Part shown: in pieces, positions 58,756-64,000 of the stretch | Position numbering within the stretch: the stretch's first letter is position 1 | How the letters are laid out: the number at the start of each line of letters is the position of its first letter | NCBI RefSeq assembly: GCF_028372415.1 | Contig: NC_092875.1 | Location: 57,586,919-57,650,918, forward strand | Length of the DNA stretch: 64,000 bases | Direction: 5' to 3' | From: Notamacropus eugenii | Lineage: Eukaryota > Chordata > Mammalia > Diprotodontia > Macropodidae | Program-made: the position numbers and the translations under genes | Notes under the pieces: generated by a model | What the model saw: the letters and a program-made list of their open reading frames with translations, nothing else | Database searches by the model: none | Told to the model about the DNA's origin: nothing

Positions 58756-58768
58756 TTAACATTCTTTT
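58756..58768. repeat. Target duplication, right, of full-length L1
   Basis: TTAACATTCTTTT, identical to 51775-51787. Its last two bases overlap the left target duplication of the neighbouring HAL1 fragment (58767-58780). Confidence 0.92.
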
Positions 58769-58780
58769 AAAAAAAATTTT

Positions 58781-59891
58781 AAGGGACAGAGCCAGGATGG
58801 TGGAATAGAAAGACACAATACTCTAGTGCTTCACCCACAGCCCACAAAATACCTGCAAAAAATGAATCTCAACAATTTCTAGGGCAGCAGAAACCACAGA
58901 ATAACAGAGTGAAAGAGGTTTCCAGCCAAGGGTAACATGCAAGGCTGACAGGAAAGGTCTGTCTCATCATATCCTAAGCGGAGCTCAACCCAGCACAGCC
59001 CTCCTGGGAGGAACATTACCTGAACAGACTTCCTGGGCAGAGAATACAGACTGAGTTGAGTCAGAAGAGATGATATCCATAAAAAAATAATAAAATAAAA
59101 ATTAAGGGGTGAAGGAAGAAAATGCTGGGAGGAGAAAGGGAGAAATGGAATGGGGCAGGTTATAACTCATAAAAGAGATAAGAAAAATCCTGTTCAATGG
59201 AGGAGAAAAGGAAGAAGATGAGAGGGTAAAAGTGAAGCTTACTCTCTTCACATGTGGCTTAAGGAGCTAATAATATGATTACTAAATTTGGTATGAAAAT
59301 TTATCTTACACTACAGGAAAGTAGGGGAGAAGGTGACAGGTGGGATGAAGGGGATGATAGAAGGGAGGACAAATGGCAGAAGGGAGTAATTAGAAGTAAA
59401 CACTTTTGGGAAGGAACAAGATCAAATGAGAGAATAAAGAAAAGGGAAGGGGACAGGGTAGGATAGAGGGCAATATAGTTAGTATTACACAACATGATTA
59501 TTATGGAAGTCTTTTGCAAAACGACATATATGTAGCTGGTATTGAATTGCTTGCCTTCTCAGTGGGGATAGGTAGGTAGGTAGGAAGGGAGGGAGGGAGA
59601 GAAGTTGGAATTCAAAGTATTAGAAATGAATGTTGAGAATTATTATTGCATATAACTGGGAAATAAAAAACACAGGTAATGGGGTATAGAAATTTATCTT
59701 GTCCCACAAGAAAAGAGAGAAGATGGGGATAAGGGAAGGGTGGGGTGTGATAGAAAGGAGGGTACATTGAGGGAAGGGATAATCAGAATTCAAGGTATTA
59801 TGGGGAGGGGGGAGGGGAGAGTTGGGGAGAAAAATTGGAACTCAAAAATTTTGTGGAAATGAATGTCAGAATCTAAAAATAAATAAATTAA
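58781..59891 (+). mobile_element. HAL1 copy 3, internally deleted
   Basis: A plus-strand element starting 'gggacagagccaggatggtggaatagaaag' (HAL1 5' tip) with about 260 bases of 5' UTR. It jumps near 59060-59100 directly to the 3' region ('ggagaaatggaatggggcagg', 'ggggtatagaaatttatctt'), without ORF1. The A-rich end at 59870-59891 is followed by TTAAAAAAAATTTT at 59892-59905, identical to 58767-58780. It is therefore a non-autonomous deletion derivative inserted into the older L1. Confidence 0.8.
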
Positions 59892-60660
59892 TTAAAAAAA
59901 ATTTTGAGTCCCAAATTCCTTCCCTTCCTTCCTCTACTTCCTCTTCCCTGATACGGTAAACCATTTGATACAGGTTATAAATGTGCAATCATGCAAAACA
60001 TATCTCCATATTAATCATGTTGCGAACAAAAACATAGAGCAAAAACAACCTCTTGAAAAAAAAATTGAAAAATAGTGTGTTTTGATCTGCATTCAGACTC
60101 TTATGAGTTCTTTCTCTGGAGGTGGATAGCATTTCCCATCATGAGTTCTTTGGAACTATCTTGGATCATTGTATTGCTTAGAAGAGCTGAGTCTATTGTA
60201 GTTGATCATTCCACAATTTTGCTCTTACTGTGTACAATGTTCTCCTTGTTCTGCTTACTTCACATTGCTTCAGTTCATGTAAGTCTTCCCAGGTTTTTCT
60301 GAAATCATCTTGCTCATCGTTTCTCATAGCATAATAATAATCCATTACAATCGTATACTACAATTTGTTCAACCATTCACCAATTGATGGACATACCCTT
60401 GATTTGCAGTTCTTAGTCATCATAAAAAAGAGTTGCTGTAAGTATTTTTGTACAAAAAGATTCTTTTCCTTTTTTAAAAAAAATCTCAGTAGGATACAGA
60501 CCTAGTAGTGACATTGCTGGGTCAAAGGGTATTCACATTTTTATAGCCCTTTGGACATAGCCCCAAATTGCTCTCCAGGATGGTTGCATCAGTTCACAAC
60601 TTCACCAATCAGTGCTCCAATTTTCCCACATCCTCTCCAACATTTATCAATTTCCTGAAA
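59892..60660 (-). mobile_element. Older 5'-truncated L1, main part
   Basis: The minus-strand L1 3' UTR ('gagtcccaaattccttcc') and ORF2 C-terminus run to about 60660, where it stops inside ORF2. Together with 51735-51774 it is one element split by HAL1 copy 3 and the full-length L1. Decayed, with many stops. Confidence 0.8.
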
Positions 60661-60719
60661 AGAATTCTTTGTGCAGTATGTCCAACTGTCATGGGAAAAA
60701 TAGTCCCATTGAGTTCTAT

Positions 60720-60835
60720 AAAATGAACTGGAGAAGGCAATAGCATCTACTCTAGTATCTTTGTCCAGAAAACTCCAAATGGGGTCACAAAGAGTGGGGC
60801 ATAGCTGAAATGACTGAACAACAACAAATAATTGT
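60720..60835 (+). repeat. Mar1-like SINE 3' end
   Basis: 'aaatgaactggagaaggcaatagc..ttgtccagaaaactccaaatggggtcac' and 'ctgaaatgactgaacaacaacaaata' match the tail of the SINE at 27218-27470. Confidence 0.8.
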
Positions 60836-60989
60836 TTGTTTCCATTCTCTTTCTCCTAGGATCCCTGCTAGCTCTAAATCTATGATCATAAATCATAGGA
60901 TTTATTCCCATTAAATATGCTATTAAATTCAGCCCAACATTCTGATCTATGATCTTTTGAAATCTTGACTTTTTAATTATTAATAATAA

Positions 60990-61220
60990 TAACAGCATTT
61001 GTAGAGTTCTTTAAAGGCATGCAAATTGCTGTGCATTTATTATCTCATTGGATCCTCACAACAGCCCTGTGAAGTAGGTGATGATATAATTTCCATTTTA
61101 CAGATGAGGAAACTAAGTCTGAGAAAGGCTAAGTGACTTTCCTGGGGTCATACAGCTTGTAAGTATCTGAAATGGGATTTGAACTCATTCCAGGGCTCTT
61201 ACCCATTGTACCACCTGGAA
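60990..61220 (-). repeat. MIR-type SINE
   Basis: Reverse CORE-SINE with 'attggatcctcacaacagccctgtgaagtaggtgatg', 'ttttacagatgaggaaac', ending at 'cccattgtaccacctgg'. Confidence 0.85.
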
Positions 61221-61639
61221 TTGTTATTTCCTGTAAATAATTAAGCTTATTGCAACCTAAGGAAATATGTTTATTTGTAGAGAAAGATGTAGACTTAAAT
61301 AAGCCTCTAGGGATCAGGAAGGTTGTCACTGTACTGTTTCAAAAATTCCCCCTTGTGCCTTTCCTGGTTAATTCTTGGGGTAGTGTGTTTGTCCGTCCTC
61401 TCATTTACCTGGTGTGATGTGGCTCCAAACGGGCATTCCCCTGTGGTTGGGGACTTCTCATTCTAGTACATGCTGTTCTCTAATAGTAAAGATAGTTGTT
61501 AAACAGCATTGAAGGCATCACTGAAAAGACAATTGCCAGAGACTTTTAATCAGTCCCTTCTGGTTGTGTTTGAGAGTTTCAAATATAATAGGGAACAGTT
61601 AAGTGTAGAAAGAAAGCACCGAGAGACTTCTTATTTCTT
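61221..61639. other. Unassigned stretch
   Basis: No gene or clear repeat recognised. Confidence 0.35.
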
Positions 61640-61932
61640 GGCAGCCCCGCTGATGCCAGGAGGCTTCTGTCTTTCAAAACTTTGCTAAAATTCCACCTTC
61701 TACAGGAAGACTTTCCCAATCCCTCTTGGTTCTAGTGTCTTTCCTCTGTTGATTATGTGCTATTTATCCTGTACATAGCATGTCTCTACATGGTTGTTTG
61801 CATGTTTTTTCCCCCATTAGATTGTGGGCTCCCCAAGAGCTGGTACTGTCTTTAATCTTTTTTGTATCCCCAGTTCTTGGCAGAATGCCTGGCACAGAGT
61901 AGGTACTTAGTAAATGTTTATTGAATGATTAT
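61640..61932 (+). mobile_element. L2 LINE 3' end
   Basis: 'ccaccttctacaggaagactttccc', 'agattgtgggctccccaagagctggtactgtc', 'gtatccccagttcttggcagaatgcctggcacagagtaggtacttagtaaatgtttattgaatga' is the canonical L2 3' end. Confidence 0.9.
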
Positions 61933-63165
61933 CTTATGGTTTAACGTGACCTAGCCTGGGTGATAGGGTTTGATGTTGTGGTAGAGGCTGGACCCTTGAG
62001 TGTTCTTCCTCACCTCCAAGGTGTTGCCTCTCAGAGAATCTCAGTGTCCATCTCAGCACCCTCAAGCTGGGTGGGATGGTGTTAGCTGCTACATGTCTCA
62101 AGAAGTCCTTGGTGCCTTCAGGTTAAATGGAAACAGGACTCATTATGGAACTCTGTGGCTTCTTCCTCAACTGCTAAATCTTTTCAAGAGATTGGAGGTG
62201 TCCCTTTGTTCATGCCCTGTCAGAATGCTGGTGTTTTGCTGGTGTTGGGTCCTAGGGAGGGTTATTGGCCCTGGAAGGGCATCTTAGCTTTATTCCCCTG
62301 TATATCAGGGGTAAGGCCACTCCTTCATTCCATTGGCACCACCTACTCTTGATCTTGAGTTCTGACCTTCGTGGGACCCTGTTGGACCCTACAGGATGGA
62401 ATGTTCTAGCTCCTCTTCTCCTCTCCAGTGTCTGGAACGTTTCAAGAATTTTTATTGCTCTTAATGACAGGAAAATACACAGAGAAAGTCAAAAGGAAGG
62501 TAGACCAGTGATTTGGGTTCATCTTCTTCACAATGATCTTCTCCCTCAAGAAACACTGATGTACCTGTTGGGTATTCCCCTTTCCTTTCCCCTCTCTCCA
62601 CCCCATGCCATGCCAGTAAACTCTCACCAAGTGAGTCAGAACATCTGAAACTCTGGAACTCACAGGTAATTTCTTAGGATAGAGCAGGGCACATTCATTT
62701 AGATATTGATGCTTATACACCTAAGACCACGAGAGCACAAAGATGAAAGAGTCTGCTCAAAAATCCAGGCCCAGGCTTGCACAGGGTCTCTATCTTCCCC
62801 AATAGGGTAATGTCCAATGAGACCTCCAATGGAAGTTGTCTGGGAAGGACATGTGTTTCAACTGCCATGAGCTGTGGTCCCATGGTAGCCAAAGGGTAGA
62901 AAATAGTGAGATGCAATTCCACCTACCCTCTTCACAGGAAGTCCCAGAGCTGTATGATACCAGCTCCAGGATCACAGGAAGACAGATCAAGAGAGGCAGT
63001 CATTGTCTTTTTCAAGATCCATTGTTCTGTCAGTTCTTCTGGCTCAGTGTCCAACATCAATCCTCTTCAGCACTCAGTCACTCACATTTGGACAGTTAGA
63101 AGCAGGAAGTGAATCTTTGCACATGCTCTGTGTAACCTCCATTATATATGAAATAGGATCACACA
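61933..63165. other. Unassigned stretch
   Basis: About 1.2 kb with no recognisable gene or element. Open frames are short and overlap on several frames without splice context. Confidence 0.35.
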
Positions 63166-63244
63166 GGCCTCCTTCCTTCCTTCCTCCTTCCCTTCTTCTC
63201 TCTGTTTTTCTCTCTTCTTCCCTCCCTCCCTCCCTCTCTTTCTG
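63166..63244. repeat. Pyrimidine (CCTT/CCCT)n tract
   Basis: Imperfect CTTC and CCCT repeats on the plus strand. Confidence 0.85.
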
Positions 63245-63665
63245 GGTCTATACCAGAATAACTAGATCAAAGGATATGTACCAGTTAGTGAATTTCTTAG
63301 ATAATTATAAACTGTTTAGAATGATTGAATCAATTCACAATTCTGCTAACAGTGTGTATTATTGTTCCTGTCTTCTCATAGCATTGAATGCATTTTTTAT
63401 CATCTTTTCCATGTTAATAAGTTAAAGTCCAGAGTTTTAAACTTGTATTTTCCTTATTAGTGATTTTGGAGAATTTTTCATATATTTATTGATCATCTTC
63501 ATTTCTTCTAAAGACTGTTGGTATCTTTTGACCACTTGTTTACTGGGGGAATGGCTCTTGGTCCTACATATTTGTGTCAGTTCTTTACATATCTCAGATA
63601 TTATATGTTTATCTGAGGAACTGGATACAAAGATTTTTTTTTCAATTTAGGAGTTATTGTCTTCT
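63245..63665 (-). mobile_element. L1 ORF2 remnant
   Basis: 'ctagatcaaaggatatg', 'ttagaatgattgaatcaattcacaattctgctaacagtg' and 'tatcttttgaccacttgtttactgggggaatggct' match the minus-strand ORF2 region at 52525-52850. Diverged. Confidence 0.7.
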
Positions 63666-63975
63666 TTTGCTGAAGGAAATTATGGAAGGGAAATTAGAAT
63701 TGTCCCACTTGACTGCAGTGGGCAGACCCAGAAGTAATGGATGGAAAATATAGAGACTTATTTAGGTTTGAAGTTAGGAAAAGCTTGGTAACAATAACAG
63801 CCATCTCAAAATGGGGCGAACTTTCTTGAGAAAGTAGAAACTTCTCCCTCAGTGGGGGTCTTCAAGAAGAAACACAAGGGCTACTTGTTGAGTATGTTGT
63901 CCAGTAGATTCTTGCTTGGGTGTGTGTTAGATTAGATGGTTTCTGGAGTCCCTGCAATTCTGAGACTCTGTACCA
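63666..63975 (+). mobile_element. CR1/L3 LINE 3' end
   Basis: 'agacttatttaggtttgaagttaggaaaagcttggtaac', 'gtgggggtcttcaagaagaaacacaagggctacttg' and 'gattagatggtttctggagtccctgcaattctgagactctg' form the standard CR1/L3 3' end, in order. Confidence 0.8.
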
Positions 63976-64000
63976 AGCTTGAACTGTTTCTATGATGCCA

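Noticed and set aside
57797..58816. Several overlapping open frames of 70-160 codons in the 57.8-58.8 kb GC-rich region
   Set aside because: They lie in the L1 5' UTR on both strands. The openness follows from high GC content, and no domain is recognisable.

Overview
The window looks like intergenic to intronic nuclear DNA of a mammal, most likely a marsupial. It has no bacterial-style gene packing. It is crowded with L1 LINEs, ORF1-only 'half-L1' (HAL1) elements, tRNA-derived CORE-SINEs whose 3' ends resemble RTE/BovB (Mar1-like), MIR, L2 and CR1/L3 remnants, and endogenous retrovirus (ERV) pieces. That mix is typical of marsupial genomes. The species cannot be fixed from the sequence alone. 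Family names were assigned by eye, without a repeat library.

Layout. 1-4.4 kb: an old minus-strand L1 split by a complete HAL1. 4.7-7 kb: CR1/L3, then a shortened betaretrovirus-like (class II) ERV made of LTR, gag start and partial LTR. 7.8-12.9 kb: an ancient CR1/L3 copy, a long unnamed repeat and an L1 end. 13-28 kb: mostly unassigned sequence with scattered SINE, L1 and CR1 pieces, an (AC)n(TC)n microsatellite at 20.5 kb and a striking hairpin at 26.2-26.3 kb. 28.4-31.3 kb: a second HAL1. 33.5-44 kb: CR1, two solo LTRs, a DPM1 retropseudogene, one cytochrome P450 4F-like coding exon (the only convincing host gene piece), and a 6.3-kb gammaretrovirus-like (class I) provirus carrying a further solo LTR. 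44.5-51.6 kb: CR1, many SINEs, and a pair of ~1.1-kb related segments, one of which has gained a SINE. 51.7-60.7 kb: an old L1 interrupted by both a deleted HAL1 and a 7-kb full-length L1. 60.7-64 kb: SINE, L2, L1 and CR1 remnants.

The full-length L1 at 51.78-58.76 kb is the best-preserved coding unit. It has a CpG-rich 5' UTR with a YY1-like site at its tip, a 369-codon ORF1, an uninterrupted 1,296-codon ORF2 with endonuclease and reverse transcriptase residues in place, a G-rich 3' UTR, a long A-tail and 13-bp target-site duplications. ORF1 appears to end early at a TAG, compared with the HAL1 ORF1 copies in the same window.

The host gene content is one CYP4F-like exon with an acceptor-like and a donor site. 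It lies between an antisense DPM1 retrocopy 105 bp upstream and the class I provirus about 280 bp downstream. No further P450 exons were found. No RNA gene, CRISPR array or operon was seen.
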